DNA from: Candidatus Anammoximicrobium sp.
GTDB lineage: Bacteria; Planctomycetota; Planctomycetia; Pirellulales; Pirellulaceae
Assembly (NCBI GenBank): GCA_012515235.1
Contig: JAAYYU010000079.1
Span: 55,680 to 119,679, forward strand
Direction of reading: 5' to 3'
DNA length: 64,000 nucleotides
Shown in pieces: positions 15,299 through 23,711 of the stretch. How positions within the stretch are numbered: the stretch's first letter is position 1; the number at the start of each line of letters is the position of its first letter. Both the position numbers and the translations under genes were made by a program. The notes beneath the pieces were generated by a model. The model was not told the DNA's origin and searched no databases. It was given only the letters and a program-made list of their open reading frames with translations.

Positions 15299-16579
15299 CT
15301 ACTGGTTTCTCCGAAGGAACTGGTTGATGGCTTTCTCGGTCGTTTGGGAAATCGGGCCGTTGCGTCGCGTTCGCGCGTCGTAGAGTGCCCAAATGCTGTA
15401 ATCGTGGCCGACGTGGTGTTCGCTGATTACCAGCGTCGCACGTTCGATTTGTCGTTCCGCGTCAGGCAGTATCCGGAAGATGTGGAGTTCGCGGTCGGCG
15501 ACCCTGGGGATCAAATCGGCGATGCAGTTTGGCCCCATTTCCACCGCTTCGGCAAGGGCGGAAAGAGGGTCTTCGATGTGCTGAAATGCAGGATCGTCCG
15601 AGCCAAAGGGCGGTGGCGGAAAGTCACGGTCCAGCAAGCCGTTCACCTCGTACGGGTACAAGCCACCGAAGTGGCGACCGTAGATCCGCTGAAGCTGGGC
15701 TCTGGACCGGATACCCCGAACACGTAGACGCGGAAATCGGGCTTCGGCGTGTAATAACTGAGCCAGCATGTCCCAATCGCCCGTGCCAACTCGGAACTCA
15801 TCGGGGGGCTGACTGCACAACTCGACCACGGCGCTGTTCTCGACACGCTCGAACGCCGCGTTGTTGCAGACGACTCGAACGGCGTCGCGCGTGATGTACG
15901 AGCAGTGCGGCAGTACCCGCCTGGCTCGCCGCCCAGCGGCATCGTCGGCCGTCAGCCGCCACTTGAGGGCATCGACAGCCGCGAAACTTGCCGCCGGAAG
16001 CCACAGACGCCGGAGAATCCCAGCGGTCCCACTTGGCCAATCCAGCTCGGCAGCGATGTCTCTTGCGTTCCCCCGTAGAAGTGGCGTCAGATACTCCGCT
16101 GCGCCGATCAAGTGCTTGCCGCACGCTCTGACGGCGCTGCGCAGCGCATCCGTGGCCAGACCGGGACAAGTCAGCACGAGTTGTCGAAATCGGGGAACCC
16201 GATCCGCCAAGAACAGAATGCGGGCGTGCAACGCGGGCGGATAGTGGGCAACCTGCGATGCCCATTCCGGCCCAATCGCGGCGAGCAACCGCGCGGCAGC
16301 GAGTTGGTCCGGCGGAACGATTGGCTGGCAGCCGAATAGCTGGCGGGCGGTCGCGATCAACTCCGACTCGATGCTCTTCTGGAGCCGGCTCTTGTCCTTG
16401 GCAAGGTACTTCCGAAGATCAAAACTCGTCGTCAGGCAGGGCTTCGGCTTGAGACGTTGAACGTCGTACAGCAGCACCTCGAAAGGTGGACCGACCTTGA
16501 CGACCTGAATCCCATCCGGGTCGGTTTCCCGGAGTTCGCGTGCCTTGGCATCGAAATAGGATCGTATGCGTTTCTTCAT
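15299..16579 (-). CDS. PcfJ-like protein
   Basis: 426 residues from the ATG at 16579 (MKKRIRSYF); an ATG six codons upstream is also possible. The C-terminal part shows the pattern of PcfJ-type proteins carried by mobile elements. FPPPPFG is followed by the core ALAEAVEMGPNCIADLIPRV, then ELHIFRILPDAERQIERATL, which replaces the usual 'HCVxxYxxxVxxGxxxxYRV...ERATL', and finally YSIWALYDARTRRNGPI. The usual His before Cys is Asn here. The N-terminal half is helical with basic patches (KDKSRLQKSIESELIATARQ). PcfJ was named from the Enterococcus conjugative plasmid pCF10; its biochemical role is not established. Its presence supports a mobile origin for this region. Confidence 0.65.
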   Translation of the reverse strand: MKKRIRSYFDAKARELRETDPDGIQVVKVGPPFEVLLYDVQRLKPKPCLTTSFDLRKYLAKDKSRLQKSIESELIATARQLFGCQPIVPPDQLAAARLLAAIGPEWASQVAHYPPALHARILFLADRVPRFRQLVLTCPGLATDALRSAVRACGKHLIGAAEYLTPLLRGNARDIAAELDWPSGTAGILRRLWLPAASFAAVDALKWRLTADDAAGRRARRVLPHCSYITRDAVRVVCNNAAFERVENSAVVELCSQPPDEFRVGTGDWDMLAQLLHAEARFPRLRVRGIRSRAQLQRIYGRHFGGLYPYEVNGLLDRDFPPPPFGSDDPAFQHIEDPLSALAEAVEMGPNCIADLIPRVADRELHIFRILPDAERQIERATLVISEHHVGHDYSIWALYDARTRRNGPISQTTEKAINQFLRRNQ

Positions 16580-16597
16580 GGCGTCCCCCCACGGCAT

Positions 16598-16936
16598 TTC
16601 GCCCTACGACCAGAAATTGCGCCTCCCCAACGGCTCCTCGCGTTGGCAGAATCGGCCGTCCGATGGCCAACTCCGCTGAGCCGCAACTGCCCAGTTTCGC
16701 CGATCCGTGTGACACGGTTGGTCACAGAGTGTTCGGCCTGCTTCGGCGCCGCTCGCGAAACAGACGGCGGGCCGCTGTGCAGACGTGTGGTGGGGCCAAC
16801 TTTGCGGACTCGCTGCGGTTCGCGAACTTGCTAGACGCGAACACGCTGGTTGAACTGCCGGCCCGGCTGTCCAGAGAACGGCAGTTTTTGTTCGTGGGGT
16901 GCCAAGAGTGCATTATGGACTTTTGGTGTCATCGTG
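16598..16936. other. 339-bp gap in island
   Basis: No supported gene, RNA or repeat was seen here. The open frames present lack ribosome-binding sites and recognisable sequence. Confidence 0.5.
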
Positions 16937-17029
16937 ATGGATCGTGATTTGGATTCTTGGTGTTTCGTGGCTGTCGTGGCCGCCTTTGTCGCTCTGGAAA
17001 CGGCATTGGTCATCTACGGCTTGTCTTGA
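16937..17029 (+). CDS. Possible 30-residue single-span membrane peptide
   Basis: ATG to TGA, 30 residues: five charged or polar residues (MDRDLDS) followed by a hydrophobic span, CFVAVVAAFVALETALVIYG. No strong ribosome-binding site is visible (GGTG upstream). In its favour, a very strong hairpin terminator begins 7 nt after the stop. The size and shape fit type I toxin peptides or small membrane regulators, but nothing identifies it. Confidence 0.35.
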   Translation: MDRDLDSWCFVAVVAAFVALETALVIYGLS

Positions 17030-17036
17030 CCCTTTG

Positions 17037-17069
17037 CGCCCCGTCGGTCTTCGGATCGGCGGGGCGTTT
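17037..17069 (+). terminator. Strong intrinsic terminator with UUCG tetraloop
   Basis: CGCCCCGTCGGTC-TTCG-GATCGGCGGGGCG: a 13-bp stem with two G-U pairs and a TTCG loop, followed by TTTC. The orientation fits plus-strand transcription. Confidence 0.75.
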
Positions 17070-17952
17070 CCATGCGCTGATGGTCAGTTGTTCTTTCTGA
17101 CCTTCTGCCTAAAGCGTTACGTTCCAACAGGTTGCAAGCCACGCTTAGGTCGGTGGTGGTTGCAGCAACCCGCGACGGGGCGAAACTCTGGTGGTGCCTC
17201 AATGTGAGGCACAGCCCCGGTCCGATCGCCCGGTAACCAGCAGCCACAATGCCCCTCATCTAGCCCCAGAAAAGCGCCGACGCGAAGACGGCTTTAGAAG
17301 TCGCGTTCACACGCCGCGATTTTCCTGGCGCAAACCTGGGGCCGCAACGGGACGTCTGCCGAAGTCTCGCTCGGCAGCATCCTCGCAACAAGAAAGGCCA
17401 CCCTCGCGGACGGCCTTGTGCGGTTCGGGCTCGTCGGGTATGCGGTTCGCTTGCGACGGCGGCAAGCGGCGATTAAGGCCAGCAGTGGCGTGGATGTCAC
17501 ACCGCAACGGGACTGCTGACAAGCCGGTCGCGCTTCTGCCGCGCGGCGTTCCTGGGGCAATCGTGGGGCAGCAATCGGGCAACGGGCCGACGGGCAGGTG
17601 GCGCTGGCGGGACTCGTCAAAGCCCGTGGGATGGTTGAACCTGATCCGGACCGCCAGCTTCGACCACCGAGGCGGCCACGGCGGGCGGGACGCTGCAACC
17701 GGGCACGGCGGGCCGACAGTCGGTATCGCAAGGGCGTACTGATCTTGGAGGCTGCAAAGACCGGCGTACTGTTCGCATTCACGTTTCTTGCCAGAACGGT
17801 ATTTACCGTTTTGCGTTTCGGCGGATCGTCCGACTACCGCATATTCGTTGGGATTCTTGCGTACGCACGAATACGTTTGACTAAGGCCGGTACTTTGGTA
17901 AAATACCCATGAAACATTGGGAAAAGGCCGAAAGAGATGGAGTTTTCGGCGC
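17070..17952. other. Right end of island without a supported gene
   Basis: An uninterrupted frame without a good start reads ILATRKATLADGLVRFGLVG and then YAVRLRRRQAAIKAS (about 17360-17519), which looks protein-like and may be a gene remnant. Otherwise only the palindrome at 17795-17810 stands out. No function can be given. Confidence 0.45.
17795..17810. repeat. Palindrome matching the one before the integrase
   Basis: AACGGTA, TT, TACCGTT. It has the same 7-bp arms as the core of 10245-10266, but here 143 nt inside the right attachment site. Confidence 0.6.
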
Positions 17953-18003
17953 GACTGTCGATCCGGTGGTTGCGGGTTCGATTCCCGTCGGCCTCGCTTG
18001 ACG
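17953..18003 (+). repeat. attR: 51-bp direct repeat, right copy
   Basis: Identical to 10125-10175: a 3' fragment of tRNA-Asp without its 5' half, so not a functional tRNA. It marks the right end of the island. Confidence 0.92.
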
Positions 18004-18774
18004 CAAGTCTTTTCTCCAGTGCAACTTATCGTGCATTCCCCGATCGGGCAATGAGGCTGTTTGGTCCTTCGAAGAGTGGCGAGTTGGGCCACTTTCAGGA
18101 CGAACCGGCAGATTCTTGCGGCGTCTGATCGCCAAAACTGCGGTCAATGGGATTCGGCGTCGATGCCGACGCCATTGACTGCGGCCATGCGGCCGCGTGC
18201 ATGCCGGAAGCGATCTGGCCGCTTTGGCAACTCGTTGGTCCGCCTCCGCCGCTGATTTTGGCCGCGTATCGCTGGGGCATGGAGTGGGCGGAAGTTCAGG
18301 CCGAGTCGGGCAGCTAATAAGACGTCCGCTTCAACAGCAGCCCGATGATGCGGCTTGGCGGACAAATCGGTGGCGTGCGAGGGAAAGTATGGCAAACGCA
18401 ACTCGCCGCACACGTGTGCTGATCCTGGCCCGTAAGCATCGTTCGAGAAGTGATTGTCGCCTCGTCAAAGCAGACATCACAGTCGGAGGCTGTGTAGAAA
18501 ATGGGAGCGACTCCGAGCGAGCACCGCGCCAATTTCTGGAAAGACAGGGGTTGCGAGGCGTCTGTCCCGGTTCTTTCACCGCCTGTTCGTGGAAGGATCA
18601 GCGATAAACACGGGACCGTTATTGCTCGAACGATGCGACGCGCCGTCTGCGGCGGCGGACGTGGAGTCCGCCGACCGGACACGGTTGCCAAAGGCGGCCG
18701 GCTACGCGAGAATTCTTCTTCGTGTGACGGAGACGGCTCGAACGGTGCGAACAGTGAATCGGGAGCGAGATACC
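18004..18774. other. 771-bp region right of the island
   Basis: It holds only the doubtful 56-residue frame listed separately. Near 18505-18590 the sequence is rich in short inverted pieces (for example GAAAGACAG ... CTGTC ... TCTTTC) and may be a dispersed non-coding repeat; I cannot test copy number. Confidence 0.4.
18147..18317 (+). CDS. Possible small protein (56 residues)
   Basis: ATG to tandem TAA TAA stops. The sequence includes MPEAIWPLWQLVGPPPPLIL and AAYRWGMEWAEVQAE, which is protein-like in composition. No ribosome-binding site is visible, and no family is recognised. The tandem stops are the main argument for a real gene. Confidence 0.3.
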   Translation: MGFGVDADAIDCGHAAACMPEAIWPLWQLVGPPPPLILAAYRWGMEWAEVQAESGS

Positions 18775-20607
18775 ATGAAATGTTGGACAGGGTTCCTTCT
18801 TGTGCTGCTGGCACGAATCGCTTGGGCTCAGACGGTTCCGCCGATCTTGCCGGTCGGGGAGATCTCGCCGGCGAAGTATGAAGTGCTCGAGGAGCGGAAC
18901 CAGAAAGCGCCGATGCGGGACGGGATGCGGCTGATGGTGGATGTGTTCCGTCCGCAGGCGGACGGCCGTTTTCCCGCGGTCTTGTGGCAGACCCCTTACA
19001 ACAAGAACGGCGGGGCGGGGCGGGCCCGAAAGTTTGCCGCCCGCGGATACGTGGTCGTCAATGCCGATTCCCGTGGCCGCTTCGAGTCCGAAGGCGAGTG
19101 GGACCCGTTCTCGCCGCTGCACAAGAGCGACGGATACGATCTGGTCGAGTGGATTGCCAGGCAGTCGTGGTGCACCGGTCGCGTAGGCACCTATGGCCTG
19201 TCTTACATGGGCTGGCAGCAGTGGTGGACGGCATCCCAGTCGCCGCCGTCGCTCAAAGCAATCGTGCCCGAGGTGGCGCCGCCCGACCACTTGCAGAACT
19301 GTCCTTACCAGAATGGGATACTCGTCTGCTGGATGATGGATTGGGCCGGCATGATGTCCGGGCGGCGCCCGCACAGTGCCGGCCCCGGGCCGTACGGCGG
19401 TTTTGCCGTCAACCGCGAGGCCGCCTACCGCCGGTTGCCGTACATCGACTTCGACAAATCGCGCGGGCACCTGCCGACCGAGTGGTGGCGCAAGTGGATG
19501 CTGCAGAACACGGCCTCCGGCGAATATTGGCGAGCGATCGCTTATCAGACGCCCGAAAGCTACGCCCGCGTCAAGGTTCCTTCGCTGGCCATCAGCGGCT
19601 GGTTCGACGCAAACTTTCCCGGCACCCCCACGAACTACCTGGCGGTGAAGCAGCACGGCGGCTCGCCGGAAGCCCGCCGGCCGCGAATGATCGTCGGCCC
19701 CTGGGAGCACATTATCAACACGCGCCGGGAGGCCGCGGGCGTGGATTTCGGTCCCCAGGCCATCATCGACTGGGACGGCTACGTCTGCCGCTGGTTCGAC
19801 TATCACCTGAAGGAAATCGACAACGGGGTCCTGGCCGATCCGCCGGTCCACGTCTTCGTCATGGGGCGGAACCAGTGGCGCGCGGCCAGCGACTGGCCGC
19901 TGCCCGAAGCCGTGCCCACCAAGTTCTACTTGCACAGCCAGGGACATGCGAATTCGTCCGCCGGCGACGGATTGCTAGATACCCAGCCGCCGGGCGAGGA
20001 ACCGCCGGACGCGTACACGTACGACCCGGACAATCCCACGCCGTCGGCTGCGTTCGCCAACGGGCATATCGACGGCCCGCGGGACGTGAGCCAGGCCGCC
20101 TTGCGGCCGGACGTACTGATCTATTCGACCCCCGTCTTGGAACAGGACGTGGAAGTGATCGGTCCCCTCTCGGCCCGGTTGTTCGCCGCGACCAGCGCCG
20201 CCGACACCGACTGGATGGTCCGGCTGGTCGACGTGCATCCCGACGGCCGGGCGCTGTTCCTGGCGGAAGGCGTGATGCGCGCCCGGCATCGCGACGACCA
20301 GCGCAACGGCGGATTCAACCCGGAGCGGCTCAGCACGATCGAGCCGAACCGCGTCTATCCATACACGATCGACTTTTGGCGCCCGACCGGCAACCGGTTT
20401 GCCAAGGGACACCGCATTCGCGTCGAAATCTCCAGCAGTTACTACCCTTACTACCTGCGGAATCTGAACACGGGCGAAGACAATCTGGCGTTGGCCGTTC
20501 GGCCCGTCGTGGCTCGGCAGGTGATTCGGCATGACGCCGAACACCCGTCGCACATTGTCCTGCCGGTGATCCCGGCGACGGCTGCCGGTTCGGCTGCACA
20601 GGACTGA
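18775..20607 (+). CDS. CocE/NonD family serine hydrolase (X-Pro dipeptidyl-peptidase S15 type)
   Basis: 610 residues from the ATG at 18775 (GGGAG upstream), with a signal peptide (MKCWTGFLLVLLARIAWAQT). The alpha/beta-hydrolase part has PMRDGMRLMVDVFRP and the nucleophile elbow GTYGLSYMGWQQWW (Ser143). Asp278 lies in SGWFDANFPG and His312 in VGPWEH, giving a complete triad. The C-terminal jelly-roll domain carries EVIGPLSARLFAATSAADTD and ANRFAKGHRIRVEISSSYYP-like text near 570. Members cleave esters or X-Pro peptides (cocaine esterase, acyl-amino-acid hydrolases). Secretion and the family suggest peptide or ester breakdown outside the cytoplasm. The gene stands alone, downstream of the island. 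Confidence 0.92.
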   Translation: MKCWTGFLLVLLARIAWAQTVPPILPVGEISPAKYEVLEERNQKAPMRDGMRLMVDVFRPQADGRFPAVLWQTPYNKNGGAGRARKFAARGYVVVNADSRGRFESEGEWDPFSPLHKSDGYDLVEWIARQSWCTGRVGTYGLSYMGWQQWWTASQSPPSLKAIVPEVAPPDHLQNCPYQNGILVCWMMDWAGMMSGRRPHSAGPGPYGGFAVNREAAYRRLPYIDFDKSRGHLPTEWWRKWMLQNTASGEYWRAIAYQTPESYARVKVPSLAISGWFDANFPGTPTNYLAVKQHGGSPEARRPRMIVGPWEHIINTRREAAGVDFGPQAIIDWDGYVCRWFDYHLKEIDNGVLADPPVHVFVMGRNQWRAASDWPLPEAVPTKFYLHSQGHANSSAGDGLLDTQPPGEEPPDAYTYDPDNPTPSAAFANGHIDGPRDVSQAALRPDVLIYSTPVLEQDVEVIGPLSARLFAATSAADTDWMVRLVDVHPDGRALFLAEGVMRARHRDDQRNGGFNPERLSTIEPNRVYPYTIDFWRPTGNRFAKGHRIRVEISSSYYPYYLRNLNTGEDNLALAVRPVVARQVIRHDAEHPSHIVLPVIPATAAGSAAQD

Positions 20608-20855
20608 GTCTTCGCCGGACAGAGTTGTTCCCCAATCCGAACCGCCGTCTGGGCGTTGTGTTCTCCAGCGGCGCGCGTCGGCTGTCCCCTGTCGGCTGCC
20701 CCCGCTGGCACGACGGCTCGCCGGATGGCACACTGGGGATGACGGCGGGACGCCGGAAGAGCAAGAACGCCCGGCGGCGTGGTCGACAAAGTCGTCCCGC
20801 GCGGGATCGGGCAAATCCGGGGTCGAACCATCGGTCCCCAACTTGAAAGCCATCC

Positions 20856-22691
20856 ATGCCGGATTTGAATTTGAAGGAACATCTGGTCAGTCGCATTCTG
20901 GCGCGGGTCGAAATGCCGGCGCAGTACATCGGCGGCGAACTGAACGCGGTCCGCAAGGATCCCCGCAGCGTGCGCGGGCGGCTGTGCCTGGCCTTTCCGG
21001 ACGCGTACACGATCGGCATGAGCCATCACGGCTTGCAGGTGCTGTACTCGTTGATGAACGCCCGCCCGGACTGGTACTGCGAGCGGGCTTATACGCCCTG
21101 GCTGGACATGGAACAGCAGCTGCGCGGGGCCGGTCTGCCGCTGTACAGCCTGGAATCGTACACGCCGCTGGCCGACTTCGACGTGCTCGGCTTCTCGCTG
21201 CAATACGAGATCTGCTACACCAACATCCTGACGATGCTCGATCTGGGCGGCATTCCGTTGCGAGCCGAAGCGCGGACCATGCACCATCCGCTGGTGATCG
21301 CCGGCGGCCCCTGCGCGCAGAACCCGGAACCGCTGGCCCCGTTCATCGACGTGTTGGTGACCGGCGACGGCGAGCCAAGTCTGCCGCAAGTGTGCGACCT
21401 GTGGAAGGAGTTGCAGGAAGCTTGCGGCTCGCTGGGCGGGTTGGCGGTCGGAGTGGCCGGGCAACAACAGCGTGCCGAAGCGCTGGCCCAGCTGGCGGCC
21501 CAACTGCCGTTTGCCTACGTGCCGCGGTTCTACGAGCCGGAATACCGCGACGGGCGTTTCGCGGCCCTGAACCGCACGCGGCCGGACGTGCCGGAAACGA
21601 TCCAGCCGTGCGTGGTCGCCGACTTGGAATCCATCCCGTTGGCGACCAGGCCGATCGTGCCGTTTGTGGAATGCGTTCACGACCGCATCGCCGTCGAGAT
21701 CATGCGCGGCTGCCCCTGGCAGTGCCGGTTTTGCCAGAGCACAGTCATCAAACGTCCGCTGCGGTTCCGCTCGGTCAAGACGATTGTCGACGGGGCGCTG
21801 GAGAGCTACGGGAACACAGGCTTCAACGAGATCTCGCTGCTGTCGCTGTCCAGCAGCGACTATCCGCATTTCGAGGAGTTGGTCCGCGAGCTGAAACGCG
21901 TGTTCGGGCCGCTGGGCGTCAACATCTCCGTGCCCAGCCTGCGGGTGAACGAGCAGTTGCGGACCATCGCCGAGTTGATCGGGAACGAGCGGCGTTCGAG
22001 TCTGACGCTCGCGCCGGAAGTCGCCCGCGACGACATGCGGGAGCAGATCCGTAAGAAGATCAAGAACGAGGACTTGTACGAGGGCTGCCGCGTGGCGTTT
22101 CGCCACAACTACGAGAGCGTCAAGTTGTACTTTTTGTGCGGCTTGCCCGGCGAACGGCCGGCGGATTTGGACGGCATCCTGGAAATGGCTGAGACGATCG
22201 CCCGCCTCGGCAAGGAGGAGCGTGGCCGGTGGGCCAATGTGACCGCCAGCGTGTCGAATTTTGTGCCCAAGGCCCACACGCCGTACCAGTGGAACGCGAT
22301 GCAGACCCGCGAGTACTTTGAAGCAGCCCATCGCCACTTGAGGAAACAGCTGCGGCGACGAAGCAGCGTGAGCGTCAAGTGCCACCACATCGAGACCAGT
22401 TTGGTCGAAGGCGTGCTGAGCCGCGGCGACCGCCGCGTGGCCGAGGCCGTCGAGCTGGTTTGGCGGCGCGGAGCCCGAATGGACAGCTGGCGCGAGCACT
22501 TCGACCCGCAGCGCTGGTGGCAGGCGCTGGCCGACGCGGGACTGGACGTCGATCAACTGCTGCACACACCCTACGACCTCGACGCCCGTCTGCCTTGGGA
22601 CCATCTGAGCGTGAAATACGGCCGCGAATTCCTGGAAAAGGAACAAACCCGGTCCGCCGTCCAGTTGCAGGCGATGTCCGACGCCGGCTAG
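20856..22691 (+). CDS. B12-binding domain radical SAM protein (TIGR03960-type)
   Basis: 611 residues. The N-terminal part (VRGRLCLAFPDAYTIGMSHH ... GFSLQYEICYTNILTMLDLG ... IAGGPCAQNPEPL ... VTGDGEPSL) is the B12-binding-like Rossmann domain of this family. The radical SAM cluster motif is RGCPWQCRFCQS with Cys286, Cys290 and Cys293 binding the [4Fe-4S] cluster. Later come SLTLAPEVARDDMREQIRKK and YFLCGLPGERPADLDGI. In many bacteria this protein is paired with or fused to a TIGR03936-type domain and lies near rne/rng or ribosomal genes; here no such partner follows. The reaction is not established. A very long antisense open frame here is a codon-bias shadow. Confidence 0.92.
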   Translation: MPDLNLKEHLVSRILARVEMPAQYIGGELNAVRKDPRSVRGRLCLAFPDAYTIGMSHHGLQVLYSLMNARPDWYCERAYTPWLDMEQQLRGAGLPLYSLESYTPLADFDVLGFSLQYEICYTNILTMLDLGGIPLRAEARTMHHPLVIAGGPCAQNPEPLAPFIDVLVTGDGEPSLPQVCDLWKELQEACGSLGGLAVGVAGQQQRAEALAQLAAQLPFAYVPRFYEPEYRDGRFAALNRTRPDVPETIQPCVVADLESIPLATRPIVPFVECVHDRIAVEIMRGCPWQCRFCQSTVIKRPLRFRSVKTIVDGALESYGNTGFNEISLLSLSSSDYPHFEELVRELKRVFGPLGVNISVPSLRVNEQLRTIAELIGNERRSSLTLAPEVARDDMREQIRKKIKNEDLYEGCRVAFRHNYESVKLYFLCGLPGERPADLDGILEMAETIARLGKEERGRWANVTASVSNFVPKAHTPYQWNAMQTREYFEAAHRHLRKQLRRRSSVSVKCHHIETSLVEGVLSRGDRRVAEAVELVWRRGARMDSWREHFDPQRWWQALADAGLDVDQLLHTPYDLDARLPWDHLSVKYGREFLEKEQTRSAVQLQAMSDAG

Positions 22692-22816
22692 CGGCGGCAG
22701 GGGGGCAGACGCACGGGACTTGGCCTCCGCAGAGAATGCAGAGGGGCGAGCCCGAATTGTGCGGACTGGTTCCGGCCTGCGCACGAGTTTCCCCGTGGTT
22801 GACACAGGCGAACCGA

Positions 22817-23668
22817 TCACACCAACAGGTCGCGGGCCACGTCGTAGCCGACCAGGAAAATGGCAGCGTCGACGACCAAGTGACTCAGCCAGGGGCCGGC
22901 GAGCGATCCGCTGCGCTCGTACAACCAGGCCCACACGGCTCCGCCCACCGCGACGGCCAGGGAGAAGGCATAGGTCCAGGGCGAGGACCAGCCAAAATAG
23001 GTCGCCAGCAGAATGACGTGGTGGGCCATGAACGCCAGACTGGAAATCGCCGTCGCCGACGCCGGCCGCAACCGGTGCCGCAACTGGCCGAAGACAAACC
23101 ACCGCCAGTAGTACTCCTCCAGGCCCGAATGGCAGACGGCGTAGAAGATACCCACCGCCGCGTACGTCCACAGCCGGTCGATACCCAAGTCCACGAGTTT
23201 GCCGCGGATCTCCTGAGCGGCGCCGGCAAACAGCTCGCCGGTCTTCCAGAGCGCTTCGTACAGTCCGAACATGACGGCCAATACGAGCAGGCCGAAGCCG
23301 AGGCCCAGGACCAGAAATTGCGCGTTCCGCCGGAACCAGCGCGAGCGGGGACGGAGCCACTGGGCAAGCCGCAGCCGGCCCCGCTGCAGCTGCCGCCGCA
23401 GCACGTCCCTCAGGCCCCGCCGGCTGTGCGCGGCGGCGGGCGGCGTGCGACCCGCAGGACGGCGCACGAGCCAGACGCCGACGGCCAGGGCGGGGAAGGC
23501 AAACTGGACGATCTTCCCGGCCAGGTAGACGCCCTGCTGCAAGCCGGCCGGAAACCCCGCCAGCAGGACGAAATAAGCCAGCGTCAGCACCGTCGGGAAG
23601 ACCATCGCCAACGCGACAGCAGCCCCGTGGACAACGGTCCCGTGCAAGGCGCGATGGGGTCGCAGCAT
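22817..23668 (-). CDS. CPBP family intramembrane metalloprotease (Abi/CAAX type)
   Basis: 283 residues with about seven hydrophobic segments, including MVFPTVLTLAYFVLLAGFPA near the start and AQFLVLGLGFGLLVLAVMFG in the middle. The family's catalytic motifs are present: GLEEYYWRWFVFG (EExxxR), SLAFMAHHVI (FxxxH) and PWLSHLVVDAAIFL (HxxxD). CPBP proteases cleave substrates inside the membrane; family members take part in CAAX processing, bacteriocin self-immunity and anti-sigma-factor cleavage. The substrate is unknown. A basic cytoplasmic loop (about residues 68-110) separates the first two spans from the catalytic core. The start of the next minus-strand gene's stop lies 43 nt away. Confidence 0.88.
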   Translation of the reverse strand: MLRPHRALHGTVVHGAAVALAMVFPTVLTLAYFVLLAGFPAGLQQGVYLAGKIVQFAFPALAVGVWLVRRPAGRTPPAAAHSRRGLRDVLRRQLQRGRLRLAQWLRPRSRWFRRNAQFLVLGLGFGLLVLAVMFGLYEALWKTGELFAGAAQEIRGKLVDLGIDRLWTYAAVGIFYAVCHSGLEEYYWRWFVFGQLRHRLRPASATAISSLAFMAHHVILLATYFGWSSPWTYAFSLAVAVGGAVWAWLYERSGSLAGPWLSHLVVDAAIFLVGYDVARDLLV

Positions 23669-23711
23669 GAGATTCCCGGTCGTGCGAGTCTTGCTGTTTC
23701 TCGAACGATGC

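Noticed and set aside
14069..15727. 552-codon plus-strand frame with EVRPAEIRSAQ-like repeats
   Set aside because: It is the antisense of the pentapeptide-repeat gene; its periodicity comes from the 15-nt repeat of the real gene.
17191..18092. Several 100-260-codon frames on both strands at the right end of the island
   Set aside because: Overlapping, no ribosome-binding sites, no recognisable domains, and one runs through the tRNA fragment.
20451..23360. 969-codon minus-strand open frame
   Set aside because: Antisense of the radical SAM gene; high GC leaves such frames open. It shows no family and no start signal.
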